47,341 nucleotides of DNA. Origin: MWBF01 sp964614645. GTDB lineage: Bacteria; Chloroflexota; Anaerolineae; CG2-30-64-16. The position numbers and the translations under genes are program-made. This document shows positions 25,501 through 35,464 of the stretch, piece after piece. Every line of letters begins with the position of its first letter. The first letter of the stretch is position 1. Where the stretch lies: contig CAZTMA010000020.1 in the NCBI GenBank assembly GCA_964614645.1, forward strand, positions 1-47,341, in the 5' to 3' direction. The notes under the pieces are model-generated. The model was not told where the DNA came from, searched no databases, and saw nothing but the letters and a program-made list of their open reading frames with translations.

Positions 25501-27602
25501 GCCGGTTCACTCTCCTGTTTCCCCAGGATGCCCAGGATGTTGACGGCAATCGCGTCGGGCGGGATCGCCATGCCACCGTAGTTGCCGGTCACGCTGTTGT
25601 GCGTGTCCGCAAAACACATGTCGAGCTGCCCCTGCTCGTAGAGATCCAGCGTCCACGGCAAGTTGTGCGGCAGCCAGTTGCGGTCGCGATGGTCAAGCAT
25701 CCAGCGGCAGGCGGCTGTCGTGACGCCGAGATGGTAGCGGTCCCAGTCGAGCGCGGGGTCGACCTGCGCCCAGTCAATGCCGAGCCGGAGCGAAAGCGCA
25801 AAGGTCTCGAGGACCTCCCACTGCACGTGGTCGCGCACCCAGTTGGCGAAGTACCAGTCGCTCGAACAAAGACACGGCTTGGTGTTGTAGAGCATGCGCG
25901 GCCCGTTGGGTCCGCTCAGCACGCCCTCCGGCTGCCAGAGATGGGTGAAGGGCAGCAGGCTGCGGATCCAGTGGATGGCCTTGGCAAGATAACGGTCATC
26001 CCCGAACGCGCGGTAACCCAGGAGGTACGCGACCGCCGCATGGCCGGCCGCCAGCAGGTTCGGCGCGTGCAGCGGCGTCTCCCAGAAGTCGCCGCCTTCC
26101 GGCCGCGTCATCGGGAGGCAGAAGTCCAGCGCGCGCTGCGCGGCATCCCGGAAGTCCGGCTGGCCGGTCGCATCCGCCAGTCGCAGCAGCTCCAGCGCAG
26201 GAAGGATCGTGATGTCGAGCGCGGTGTCGCCCGCCAGTCCCATCGGCTCCAGGTAGGTCGTCGCAACGACGAAATCATCCTTGCGATAGTGGCGGCCCTG
26301 CGGCTCGAACGGGAAGGACCCATCGGGCCGCTGCCACGCCAGCAGGTCACGACCCCGGCGCAGCAACTCCTCGTGCGGAAGCACGGCCAGTTCCTCCTGC
26401 GAGGCGCGACTACGCCGGGCATCCGCGTCCCCCTGGCCGCGGCACCAGGCCACCTGCTGCCGGAGTTCTTCCGCCAGCGGCTTGCGGGGATAGCGCGCGA
26501 TGTAGGCGTCTGCGAAGGCAGGCACATGCGGGCCGATGCCGTCCGGCCACTGCAAGCTGCCGAAGCCGCGGCCCTCGTGCCACAGATGGCCGGTGTAGGC
26601 CGCCGCGATGCGGTCGAGCGTCTCCTCCAGGGGCCAGCGCAGCTCCGGCTCGGGCAAGCCGTGACGCTGCACCCAGTCGACCAGCACCTCCAGGCTGCCG
26701 GACTGGCTCTCACCCTGTACCAGGGAGATTTCCGCGTCAAACTGGATGCGCTGCTGCAGATGCAGCTCCAGCGGCGGCTCCGCCCAGACCCGGTTTTCTT
26801 CCGCCTCCGTTTCGACCGCCGGCACCATCAGGCCCAGCAGGTGGTTGTTCCGGCGGTCCACGAAGTTGGGCGATGCGAAGACGGGCTGCGGCCGGTGGCG
26901 GCGGTAGTTGAACCAGCCGGTCGCGTGCTGGTTGGCATCCCAGGCCAGGCCGATGCCGACTCCGTCATGGCTGACGGCCATGACAGGCATGGCGACCTTG
27001 TTGGGATGCGGCACGCTGCGCATGGCCCACGGGTCCTTGAACCAGTCCGTGCCGCTCGACCACTCCTCGTCGACCAACCACTCGACGCCGGGGAAGATGG
27101 CGTCGGTCTTGGCCGCGCCGAACGTGCCCTCCCCGACCTTCAGCCACGGCCCGCGCACGTAGCGCGCGTACTGGTTGGCCTGCGAGATCAGCCGGTAGGA
27201 GAGGCAGATGACGGGCCGGTCGGGCGGCAGGGTGATCGTGACCGTGCCGGTCATGCAGTGCAGGTCGAGCGGGTAGTTGAGCCACGGCTCGAAGGACGTA
27301 TTACGCAGCTTCTCCTTGACGATCAGCGATTTGACTTCCAGGGTCAGCCGGTCGCCGAAGTCGCCGGTCTCGTGCACGACCTCGTCCGCCTCCAGCCGCA
27401 TGGGGATTTCCTGGTCACGCAGCATCAGCTCGCCCAGGTGGTCGAGCACGGCCATGCAGCGGCCATCCGGCGTGCAGACCTCACCCCAGCCCCAGCCGGT
27501 GACCCGCTTGTGGAAGTCCAAGCGGATGTGCGGGTTGCGCAGGGTGAGCGATTCGCCCGCGTAAGTGGCGTGTTGGTAGACGGGAGTGATGGTTGATGTC
27601 AT
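25497..27602 (-). CDS. unassigned large glycan-active protein, paralogue 1 of 3 (beta-sandwich + alpha/alpha toroid)
   Basis: The 701-residue protein has a beta-rich first half and a helical second half. It shares with the genes at 42006 and 44320 the block FPG(V/L)E(W/Y/F)L..DE.SS (near 183), then PHP..(V/I)..P (near 197), then a G(L/I)x(W)D segment (near 215), a helical region with a repeated RPEG..WE..LH.P motif (near 515) and Trp-rich tail motifs. The architecture resembles heparinase, hyaluronate-lyase or glucuronyl-epimerase-like toroid enzymes, but I recognise no catalytic signature of a known family. No signal peptide is seen. ATG 27602 has a GGAG site. It is the most divergent of the three and overlaps the next gene by 4 nt, so it acts with the GH63- and GH95-like enzymes. 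Confidence 0.6.
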   Translation of the reverse strand: MTSTITPVYQHATYAGESLTLRNPHIRLDFHKRVTGWGWGEVCTPDGRCMAVLDHLGELMLRDQEIPMRLEADEVVHETGDFGDRLTLEVKSLIVKEKLRNTSFEPWLNYPLDLHCMTGTVTITLPPDRPVICLSYRLISQANQYARYVRGPWLKVGEGTFGAAKTDAIFPGVEWLVDEEWSSGTDWFKDPWAMRSVPHPNKVAMPVMAVSHDGVGIGLAWDANQHATGWFNYRRHRPQPVFASPNFVDRRNNHLLGLMVPAVETEAEENRVWAEPPLELHLQQRIQFDAEISLVQGESQSGSLEVLVDWVQRHGLPEPELRWPLEETLDRIAAAYTGHLWHEGRGFGSLQWPDGIGPHVPAFADAYIARYPRKPLAEELRQQVAWCRGQGDADARRSRASQEELAVLPHEELLRRGRDLLAWQRPDGSFPFEPQGRHYRKDDFVVATTYLEPMGLAGDTALDITILPALELLRLADATGQPDFRDAAQRALDFCLPMTRPEGGDFWETPLHAPNLLAAGHAAVAYLLGYRAFGDDRYLAKAIHWIRSLLPFTHLWQPEGVLSGPNGPRMLYNTKPCLCSSDWYFANWVRDHVQWEVLETFALSLRLGIDWAQVDPALDWDRYHLGVTTAACRWMLDHRDRNWLPHNLPWTLDLYEQGQLDMCFADTHNSVTGNYGGMAIPPDAIAVNILGILGKQESEPA

Positions 27603-27624
27603 CGGTGAATGCTCCGAGTCCAGG

Positions 27625-27670
27625 GCGGTTGAAACCGCTGCCACCGTTACGAAGTCTCCCTTCGGAGACT
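27625..27670. repeat. second copy of the 17055-type hairpin repeat, partly inside a CDS
   Basis: GCGGTTGAAACCGC (27625-27638) and AGTCTCC-CTTC-GGAGACT (27653-27670) repeat the two hairpins at 17059 and 17087. Three of the seven stem pairs of the second hairpin differ between the copies, yet all stay paired. The copy contains the stop codon (27647-27649) and the last codons of the GH71/99-like gene. Confidence 0.72.
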
Positions 27671-29446
27671 GTGCGACTGTGCTTCACGATAGCGGTAATC
27701 GAAGCGCCGGCTGGGCGCATGGTCGCCGTCCACGAAGAAGCCGGGCACGTCGTTCGCCGTCTGCTCTCGGCGCACGGGCAGCGGCACGTTGTCCATCCAG
27801 TGAAAATCGAACGCCACCGGCCCGTCCATCATGCCCAGCAGCGCCCGCGGCACTGCCAGCATAAGCTCGCGGCCCTCGACGCAGTAGCGCGCCTCGCCGA
27901 CCGTCTCCCAGGCCCAGCCGCCCGTGTTGCGCTTGACCGTCGTCCGGCTGCCGTCGAGCGTGGGCATGTTGACCGCGTAGTCGTAACCCTCCCAGCCGGT
28001 GTCCTTGCGGCCGTCCGCGTTGATGAACAGCATCATCCAGTTCGCGTTGCCTGTGGGCGTGATAGGGCCGCGCGTTGCCGCGTAGAAATAGATGTGGGCG
28101 TCATCGCGCGCAACCTTGAGCGTCACGAACTCGTTGCGCCCCGACCGGTTGACGTATGGCCCCGCGCTGCCCCAGCCGGACTCGTTCCGGTGCTCGGTGT
28201 CGTAGAGATGGTCGCGATACTCCGGCATCACGTCCGCCCACTGGCCGAAGCTGCCCGCGAGGTCGATGGTGACCGGCGCAGAGGCCGGCTCCGGCGGGCG
28301 GACGCCCTTATAACGGCGGATGTTGGCGGCGAGCTGGTAGTAGTAGTTGTCGGTGTGCAGCCCCTGTGCCGGCTCGGCGTCGCGGCTGAACTCCTGGTTG
28401 TACTGGTCGATGAAGTACAGTTCGCCCAGCTTCAGCGGCCGCGTCGCCTTGCCCAGCTGCGCTCCGGGGAAGAAGTCCCACAGCCCCTGCAGCGCCTCCT
28501 GGCTCGGGTCATCGCAGACTGCCGCGCCAGCCAGCCACTCGTTCCAGCCCGTCACAAACACGAACTCCGGGTCCACAGCGAGTGCGTGCTCCCACTGCTC
28601 CGCGAAGTGCAGGCCGAGGTGTGTCTCCGGCGTCACGTCATATTCATTCACCGCGGGCTGTTCGCCGTTATGGTAACTGCGCCCGATACCCGACAGGGGA
28701 TGCTGGCCGACCGCGACCGCCACGTGCTCCGCAACGCCGGGCCGGTCCCAGCCGGGCGTTTGCGGATAGTGTGCCACCCACGGCCAGCGATGCCGGCCCT
28801 CGTCGCCCCACCACGGGAGGCTGTCCCATGCCCAGGAGCGGCGCACGGTGAAGAACTCGTGGATGCGCTTCGGCAGCTCGATATTCGCCATGTACCCGCG
28901 CTTGTCGTGCTGCCCGAACAGCAGCAGCGGCTTGCCCTGCCAGCGGAACCACAGGTCCGCGTACTTGCCGGGCTTGTAGAACTCCTCCCAGAGCAGCTCG
29001 ATGGAGCGTTCGCTGGCGAGGAAGCAGACGTCTGGTGTCCGCTCCCCTTCCCCGCGCACCTGCTGGAAGACATCACAGACCGCGGTGTAAGTCTCCGGGT
29101 ACGTGCGGTCGTTGGTCACGTCGAAGATGAGCGTGTCCACGCCCGCGTCGGCCAGCATGTACGCGTGCTTGCGGATGACCCAGCGGTCGGTGGAGCGGTA
29201 GTAGCCCAGCTCCGGCTCGCCCCACCAGTGCGGAAAGCCGGGCATGAAGCCGGGATCGGCGGGATTGGCGGCCAGCATCTTCGTGACATCGCGCGGGGCC
29301 TCTGGCCCGTCATAGGTATTGCAGATGAAGTAGAAGATGCCGACGTGGCGGTTGGCTCGGGGCGGCCCGACCTGCTCTAAGCCGGGCAGTTCCCGCCCCA
29401 GCGCGTCCGTCGCGGCCCAGGTATCACTGTATGTGTCGTGTCGCAT
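27647..29446 (-). CDS. GH71/GH99-like hydrolase with C-terminal CBM9-like/DOMON module
   Basis: The 599-residue protein's first 360 residues form a TIM barrel typical of GH71/GH99-like endo-acting hydrolases (VGIFYFICNTY, HAYMLADAGVDTLIFDVTND, GKPLLLFG, FVFVTGWNEW). The GWNEW motif (residues 300-304, Glu303) is characteristic of this group. From about 405 to the end, GSFGQWADVMPEYRD, FVTLKVARDDAHIYFYAATR and MMLFINADGRKDTGWEGYD match a CBM9-like carbohydrate-binding sandwich. Without a signal peptide it probably acts in the cytosol, or is exported by an unseen route. The last roughly 13 codons lie in a dispersed hairpin repeat, so the tail is repeat-derived. AGGAAG precedes the ATG. Confidence 0.75.
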   Translation of the reverse strand: MRHDTYSDTWAATDALGRELPGLEQVGPPRANRHVGIFYFICNTYDGPEAPRDVTKMLAANPADPGFMPGFPHWWGEPELGYYRSTDRWVIRKHAYMLADAGVDTLIFDVTNDRTYPETYTAVCDVFQQVRGEGERTPDVCFLASERSIELLWEEFYKPGKYADLWFRWQGKPLLLFGQHDKRGYMANIELPKRIHEFFTVRRSWAWDSLPWWGDEGRHRWPWVAHYPQTPGWDRPGVAEHVAVAVGQHPLSGIGRSYHNGEQPAVNEYDVTPETHLGLHFAEQWEHALAVDPEFVFVTGWNEWLAGAAVCDDPSQEALQGLWDFFPGAQLGKATRPLKLGELYFIDQYNQEFSRDAEPAQGLHTDNYYYQLAANIRRYKGVRPPEPASAPVTIDLAGSFGQWADVMPEYRDHLYDTEHRNESGWGSAGPYVNRSGRNEFVTLKVARDDAHIYFYAATRGPITPTGNANWMMLFINADGRKDTGWEGYDYAVNMPTLDGSRTTVKRNTGGWAWETVGEARYCVEGRELMLAVPRALLGMMDGPVAFDFHWMDNVPLPVRREQTANDVPGFFVDGDHAPSRRFDYRYREAQSHSLRRETS

Positions 29447-29490
29447 TGGACTTCCTGTCAGTTAAGGAGAAATAGAACGCTGATGCCGTG

Positions 29491-29505
29491 CCAACCGAAG
29501 GTTGG
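29491..29505. repeat. short perfect hairpin
   Basis: CCAACC-GAA-GGTTGG, 6-bp stem, in the 75-nt gap between the GH71/99-like and URO-D-like genes. The adjoining AT-rich stretch has repeated CAGATTTTA-like words. Function unknown. Confidence 0.4.
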
Positions 29506-29521
29506 CCCAGATTTTACTGAT

Positions 29522-30775
29522 CTACGCAGATTTTAAGTTATGATATGGATTCCCGACCTCTTCGCGTGCGATGAGCGTCCAGCGGTCGAAGCGCTCGGGA
29601 TGATGCTCGCAGGTGTGCGTGTCCTTGAGGATCATCTCCAGCACGCAGCCTCCCTGCCGCGCGATCTCTATCGTATGGCGGATGTATGCACGGATTGCGG
29701 CCTCGTCGAAGTCGCCGACAAGGTGCGCCGGATGCGGCTTCCAGGAGAAGATGGCCTGCCCACCGAGCTTTTCGGCCGCGCGGTCCACGTTTGCGAAGGG
29801 CGAAATGGAGATACGGCGGATGTGTGGGATGGTCAGGACATCGTCCAGCTTGCGCACCAGGTCCTCGCAGCAGCCGTAGCCCGCCAACCCGAACGGCTCC
29901 AGCAGTCGCTTCTCGTAGGCCAGCGCGAACTCGGCGTGCTGCTTCGGTCCGACCTGCGCCAACTCCTGCGATTCTGCGCTCGCCCACATGTCGCAGGGAC
30001 GCACGCGCGCCGGGTCGAACCCTGCCGCAGGCAGCTCATCCGTGTAGCCCACCCCGCCCGAGCTGTGATACATGCCGTCGTTGTTGAGCGAAAGCAGGTT
30101 CTGCGCGACTAGCTGCCGCAGCACGCCGTGATGCCCCTCTTCCAGCCGCGCCATGGCCTCGTGTAACATGCCGGGCTGCAGGTGCATGTCCAGCATGGTC
30201 TCTTCAAGCCCGCGCCAGTCGCTGTATTGCGACATGAGGTGGTAGGAGATGTGGCTGACGCCCTTGAGCTTCACCTCGAGGATGTCTCCGAACAGGTCCT
30301 GGGCTGCAGCCAGGTCACGCTGTGTCGCGGGCTCGTCGTAGCTGATCTCCGGGTAGTGCAGCTTCGCCAGGTCCGCCGCATCCTGCAGGATGGGATCGAA
30401 CTTCCATGCCCCCCGCTCAGCCGGCGCGGGGATGCGCTTGCCTGCCAACCCCCATCCGGAATTATGGATGACCTTCGGGACCACCCATTCGCGCTCGGTC
30501 ACCGTGTCGTCGACAAAATGCTCGTGGCAGTAGATGCGGCGGCGCAGCTCCCACTCGATGCGACGGCCGGCTTCATCCTCGCAGGCCAGGACTGCGTCGG
30601 GCAGCAGCTCCACCCAGGAACCCTCCGGGAAGATGAGGATCATCGGCCCGGCGGTCGCATCGAGGCGGTTGTGCCGCCGCCAGCGCGCGCGGCGCTCCGC
30701 CTGAACGGGCAGCGCGGCCATGTCCGCGACGCGGCGCGCGAGCTCACGCAGGATGGTGCGATCGTTGCTGCTCAT
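29522..30775 (-). CDS. uroporphyrinogen decarboxylase-family (URO-D-like) protein
   Basis: The 417-residue protein has the URO-D-type TIM barrel but lacks the Arg/Asp substrate motif of haem-pathway enzymes, so haem biosynthesis is unlikely. The family also contains corrinoid/CoM methyltransferases. Here a Cys pair (GYGCCEDLVRKL), His residues (MYHSSGGVGY) and a C-terminal DTHTCEHHPERF segment could coordinate zinc. In sugar loci such genes accompany Gfo/Idh/MocA and isomerase genes without a proven function; methyl transfer from O-methylated sugars is one possibility (inference). The start has a GGAAGGGA site. A second member is at 37339. Confidence 0.76.
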   Translation of the reverse strand: MSSNDRTILRELARRVADMAALPVQAERRARWRRHNRLDATAGPMILIFPEGSWVELLPDAVLACEDEAGRRIEWELRRRIYCHEHFVDDTVTEREWVVPKVIHNSGWGLAGKRIPAPAERGAWKFDPILQDAADLAKLHYPEISYDEPATQRDLAAAQDLFGDILEVKLKGVSHISYHLMSQYSDWRGLEETMLDMHLQPGMLHEAMARLEEGHHGVLRQLVAQNLLSLNNDGMYHSSGGVGYTDELPAAGFDPARVRPCDMWASAESQELAQVGPKQHAEFALAYEKRLLEPFGLAGYGCCEDLVRKLDDVLTIPHIRRISISPFANVDRAAEKLGGQAIFSWKPHPAHLVGDFDEAAIRAYIRHTIEIARQGGCVLEMILKDTHTCEHHPERFDRWTLIAREEVGNPYHNLKSA

Positions 30776-30783
30776 AGGGTCCC

Positions 30784-30877
30784 TTCCAGGTAGCCAACCC
30801 GAACTGATGCGAGGGCGAGACCCGCGGGGCCGAGCTGGTGCTCGGCGATCCGATTGACTGCGGGTTCCACCCTGGAA
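30784..30877. repeat. imperfect fold-back with internal hairpin
   Basis: TTCCAGG (30784) and AACCCG (30796) pair with CGGGTT (30861) and CCTGGAA (30871-30877), enclosing a perfect 6-bp hairpin GCCGAG/CTCGGC (30829-30846). It fills the 107-nt gap between the ABC exporter gene and the URO-D-like gene. It may act as a terminator-like structure. Confidence 0.55.
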
Positions 30878-30882
30878 TGAGA

Positions 30883-32751
30883 TTAGCCGGTCGCGGCCTC
30901 ATCCAGCGGGACGGCCATGAACCCCATCGTGTAGAGGTTGTAGTACTCCCCGCGGCGGGTCAGGAGTTCCTCGTGCGTGCCGCGCTCGATGATCTGCCCC
31001 GCGGCCAACACGAGAATCTGGTCCGCGCGCACGATCGTGCTGAGCCGGTGCGCGATGACGAACGCAGTACGGCCCTCCAGCAGCACATCCATGGCCTCCT
31101 GGATCAGCTTCTCGGTCTGGGTGTCGATGCTGGAGGTCGCCTCATCGAGGATCAGGATGCGCGGGTCGGCCAGGAGCGCACGCGCGAACGCCAAGAGCTG
31201 CCGCTGCCCGACAGAGAGGTTGGCGCCGCCCTCTTCCACATGCGTATAGTAGCCATCGGGCTGATTTACGATGAACTCGTGCGCGCCGACCGCGCGCGCG
31301 GCGCGCTCGATATCGTCTTGCGTCGCGTCCAGCCGGCCGTAGCGGATGTTGTCGGCCACGGTCCCGCGGAACAGAAAGGTCTCCTGCAGCACGATGCCCA
31401 TCTGCCGGCGCAGGGAGGTCAGTTCTACATCGCGCACGTCGTGGCCGTCAATCAGCAGCCGGCCGGACTGGATGTCATACGACCGGTTGAGCAATTTGAC
31501 CAGGCTGCTCTTGCCCGAGCCGGTCGGCCCGACCAGCGCAACCAGCTCGCCCGGCCTGACGTGCAGGTTGATGTCCCGGAGGATGGGCAGTTCGGGCGTG
31601 TACGCGAAGTTGACGTTTTCAAAGATGACTTCGCCCCGGATCGACGGCATATCAGACGCACCGGGCTTGCTGTCGATCGCCAGCGGCCGGTCCAGCAGGT
31701 TGAACAGCCGCTCGCCTGCGGCCATCGCGGCCTGCAGGGTGTTGTAACGCTCGGCCAGGTCGCGGATGGGATCGAAGAACCGCCCGATGTACAACGTGAA
31801 GGCCACCAGCACGCCGGGCGTAATCTGCTCGCCCAAGACGGCTGAACCGCCGAAGCCGATCACCAGCGCAATCGCCAGCGAGCCCAGGAAGTCCACGCCA
31901 GGGAAGAAGAGTGCTGACAGCCGGGCGGCATTGCCCTGCGCCTGGTTGAAGCGGAAGTTGACTTCCTCGACGAACTTCCTGAGGTTCAGGTCCTCGCGCG
32001 TATAAGCTTGCACGACGCGCACACCCTGGATGTTCTCCTCGATGAAACCCAACATGCGGCCGTGATAATAGCGGACCTTGCGCCACCGGTTGCGCGCGCG
32101 GATACGCCAGAGGGTCGTCAGTATGAACATGATGGGCAGCACAGCGAACGTCAGCAGCGACAGATAGACGTTCAGCGAGAGCATCGCGATGATGATGCCG
32201 CCGAGCGTGAACAGGTCCGCTGCGGTGCCGATGACCGCCCAGGTGACGAGGTCCTGCAGCGCGTTGACATCGGAGGTCAGCCGCGAGATGAGTACACCGA
32301 CGTCCGCGTGGTCAAAGAAGCTGAGTGAGTGCCGCTGCAGCCGCTCGAACAGCGACCGGCGCACCTGATAGATGCTGTTCTGGCCCGCGCCGACCATTGC
32401 GACAATCTGGCCGGAGCGCGCGAACCAGCTGATGAGGTTGACGCCGACAAACGCAGCCACGAGGCGCATGAGCAGCGGCACGTTGCCTTTCGCGATGGCC
32501 TCGTCGAGCATCTGCGCGATCAGATACGGCACGGCCAGTGCGGCCACGGTGACAATGGCGATCAGGATGATCGCAATGATCATCTCGCGCATGTACGGCC
32601 GCACGTAGCTCAGCAGGCGCAACGCAATGCGCGAGTCGTACTGCTTGTCCTGCAGGTTCTCTGGCAGGTCGGAGACCAGCAGCGCCTCGTCATAGCCTGC
32701 CACGCGGCGCCACCAGCGATGGAGTTTCGACGTGGAAGTGTTCTCTGTCAT
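30883..32751 (-). CDS. ABC exporter half-transporter, consensus-site subunit
   Basis: The 622-residue protein is a type IV (type I exporter) half-transporter: an N-terminal six-helix membrane domain (about 45-330) and a C-terminal ATPase with Walker A GPTGSGKSS, signature LSVGQ, Walker B ILILDEATSSID (catalytic Glu537) and an intact H-loop (VIAHRLSTI). The Val in LSVGQ is a slight deviation from LSGGQ. Together with the partner at 32849 (D498, Q529) this reproduces the asymmetric pattern of BmrCD/TM287-288-like heterodimers. Here the E537/His site pairs with the partner's LSGGQ as the active site. It may export lipids, glycoconjugates or drugs, but not import sugars. ATG 32751 is preferred to GTG 32754. 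Confidence 0.9.
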   Translation of the reverse strand: MTENTSTSKLHRWWRRVAGYDEALLVSDLPENLQDKQYDSRIALRLLSYVRPYMREMIIAIILIAIVTVAALAVPYLIAQMLDEAIAKGNVPLLMRLVAAFVGVNLISWFARSGQIVAMVGAGQNSIYQVRRSLFERLQRHSLSFFDHADVGVLISRLTSDVNALQDLVTWAVIGTAADLFTLGGIIIAMLSLNVYLSLLTFAVLPIMFILTTLWRIRARNRWRKVRYYHGRMLGFIEENIQGVRVVQAYTREDLNLRKFVEEVNFRFNQAQGNAARLSALFFPGVDFLGSLAIALVIGFGGSAVLGEQITPGVLVAFTLYIGRFFDPIRDLAERYNTLQAAMAAGERLFNLLDRPLAIDSKPGASDMPSIRGEVIFENVNFAYTPELPILRDINLHVRPGELVALVGPTGSGKSSLVKLLNRSYDIQSGRLLIDGHDVRDVELTSLRRQMGIVLQETFLFRGTVADNIRYGRLDATQDDIERAARAVGAHEFIVNQPDGYYTHVEEGGANLSVGQRQLLAFARALLADPRILILDEATSSIDTQTEKLIQEAMDVLLEGRTAFVIAHRLSTIVRADQILVLAAGQIIERGTHEELLTRRGEYYNLYTMGFMAVPLDEAATG

Positions 32752-32766
32752 CACTTATCTCATGGA

Positions 32767-32841
32767 TGAACCGCGAAGACGCAAAGAACGCGAAGGATTT
32801 TCTTTATTGTTTCTTCGCGTCCTTCGCGTCTTCGCGGTTCA
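32767..32841. repeat. inverted repeat of TGAACCGCGAAGACGC type
   Basis: Imperfect arms of about 30 nt (starting TGAACCGCGAAG at 32767 and ending at 32841) enclose a T-rich 14-nt loop. It occupies most of the gap between the two ABC half-transporter genes. The arms resemble common dispersed bacterial repeats. Because both proteins must be made in equal amounts, such an element between them is unexpected. Confidence 0.7.
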
Positions 32842-32848
32842 ATAAACA

Positions 32849-34612
<1,764 letters not shown>

Positions 34613-34622
34613 GGCACCGGAA

Positions 34623-35378
34623 TCACCCTGTCGCGCCCTTGCAGCTCCACACCGAGCCGGTCGTGTAGGTGTTCCGCTCGGAGGCCAGGAACTCCACGAC
34701 CTCGGCGACCTCTTCCGCATCGGAATAGCGACCGATGGCGACGGGCGGATTCGCGAGAAACTCGGCGGAGAAGCGCGGGACGACCATCTCCGTGAGCGCG
34801 CGGCCCGGCTCCACCCCGTTGACAAAGACGCCTTCCTTCGGGAACGCGTTGCCGAGCGCGGCGACGAACGACCAGACCGCGCCCTTCGACGTGCCGTACG
34901 GGACCACGTGCATGGCGCCAAGCCGTGCGCCGGAGGTGATCGTCACGCAGCGGCCCCAGCCCTGCTTCAGCATATGCGGGATGGCGGCTTGGTGCGCGTA
35001 GAACACGCCGTAGACGTTGATCTTCATCACCCGATCGAACATCTCTGCAGTCTGTTCGAGGAAGGGGATCTCCTTGCCCAGCGTGCCCGCGCAACAGACC
35101 AGGATGTCAAGCCGCCCGAACGAGTCCAGCGTCTGCGCAACCGCCTCATCGACCGCGGCCTCGTCGGCCACATCCGTGTGGATGTAGAGCGCACGCTGGC
35201 CCAGCGCCTCGATCTCCGCGACCGTCTGCTGCCCTTCAGTGTCCAGCACATCCGCGATGACGATGTCGCGGCCTTCTTCGGCAATCCGCAGGGCCGATGC
35301 GCGGCCGATGCCCCGCGCGCCGCCCGTGACCAGCGCCGCCCGCCGCTCGCGCGGTGCGGCAAACCTTAGATTCGGCAT
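34623..35378 (-). CDS. short-chain dehydrogenase/reductase (SDR)
   Basis: The 251-residue classical SDR has TGGARGIG (18-25), Asp43 after the second strand (IADV), suggesting NAD(H), and catalytic Ser148 (TITSGA), Tyr160 and Lys164 (YGTSK). The structural NNAG motif reads CCAG (94-97), which is unusual because the Asn supports the central sheet. I take the ATG at 35378, with a GGGGGA ribosome site 6 nt upstream; an in-frame ATG 12 nt earlier is also possible. It is 10 nt upstream of the ABC subunit gene. It is not closely related to the SDR at 2490. The substrate is unknown, probably a sugar or polyol. Confidence 0.87.
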   Translation of the reverse strand: MPNLRFAAPRERRAALVTGGARGIGRASALRIAEEGRDIVIADVLDTEGQQTVAEIEALGQRALYIHTDVADEAAVDEAVAQTLDSFGRLDILVCCAGTLGKEIPFLEQTAEMFDRVMKINVYGVFYAHQAAIPHMLKQGWGRCVTITSGARLGAMHVVPYGTSKGAVWSFVAALGNAFPKEGVFVNGVEPGRALTEMVVPRFSAEFLANPPVAIGRYSDAEEVAEVVEFLASERNTYTTGSVWSCKGATG

Positions 35379-35401
35379 GCAATCCCCCAATCGAGAATGA
35401 C

Positions 35402-35464
35402 GAATTACGAATTAAGAATTACGAGCAGCACGCTTCCTAATTCGTAATTCTTAATTCCTAATTC
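35402..35464. repeat. AT-rich inverted repeat, 23-bp arms
   Basis: GAATTACGAATTAAGAATTA (from 35402) and its complement ending at 35464 pair over 23 nt with one mismatch. The right arm includes the stop codon (35458-35460) and last codon of the isomerase-like gene. The sequence is a marked AT-rich island in GC-rich surroundings. Confidence 0.75.

Noticed and set aside
22717..25581. 954-codon plus-strand open frame
   Set aside because: It lies antisense to the GH95-like and GH63-like genes; its length is a result of high GC at third codon positions.
25599..27596. 665-codon plus-strand open frame
   Set aside because: It is antisense to the toroid paralogue 1 and lacks motifs or a ribosome site.
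29522..30775. Haem-pathway uroporphyrinogen decarboxylase
   Set aside because: It lacks the substrate-binding Arg/Asp motif of HemE and no other haem gene is near; a methyltransferase-like or unknown role fits better.
34613..34921. N-terminal extension of the degenerate-site ABC subunit
   Set aside because: The upstream part of that open frame is Arg/Ser-rich and overlaps the SDR gene in another frame; MKTLRRLLQYMRPH at 34612 is the normal start.
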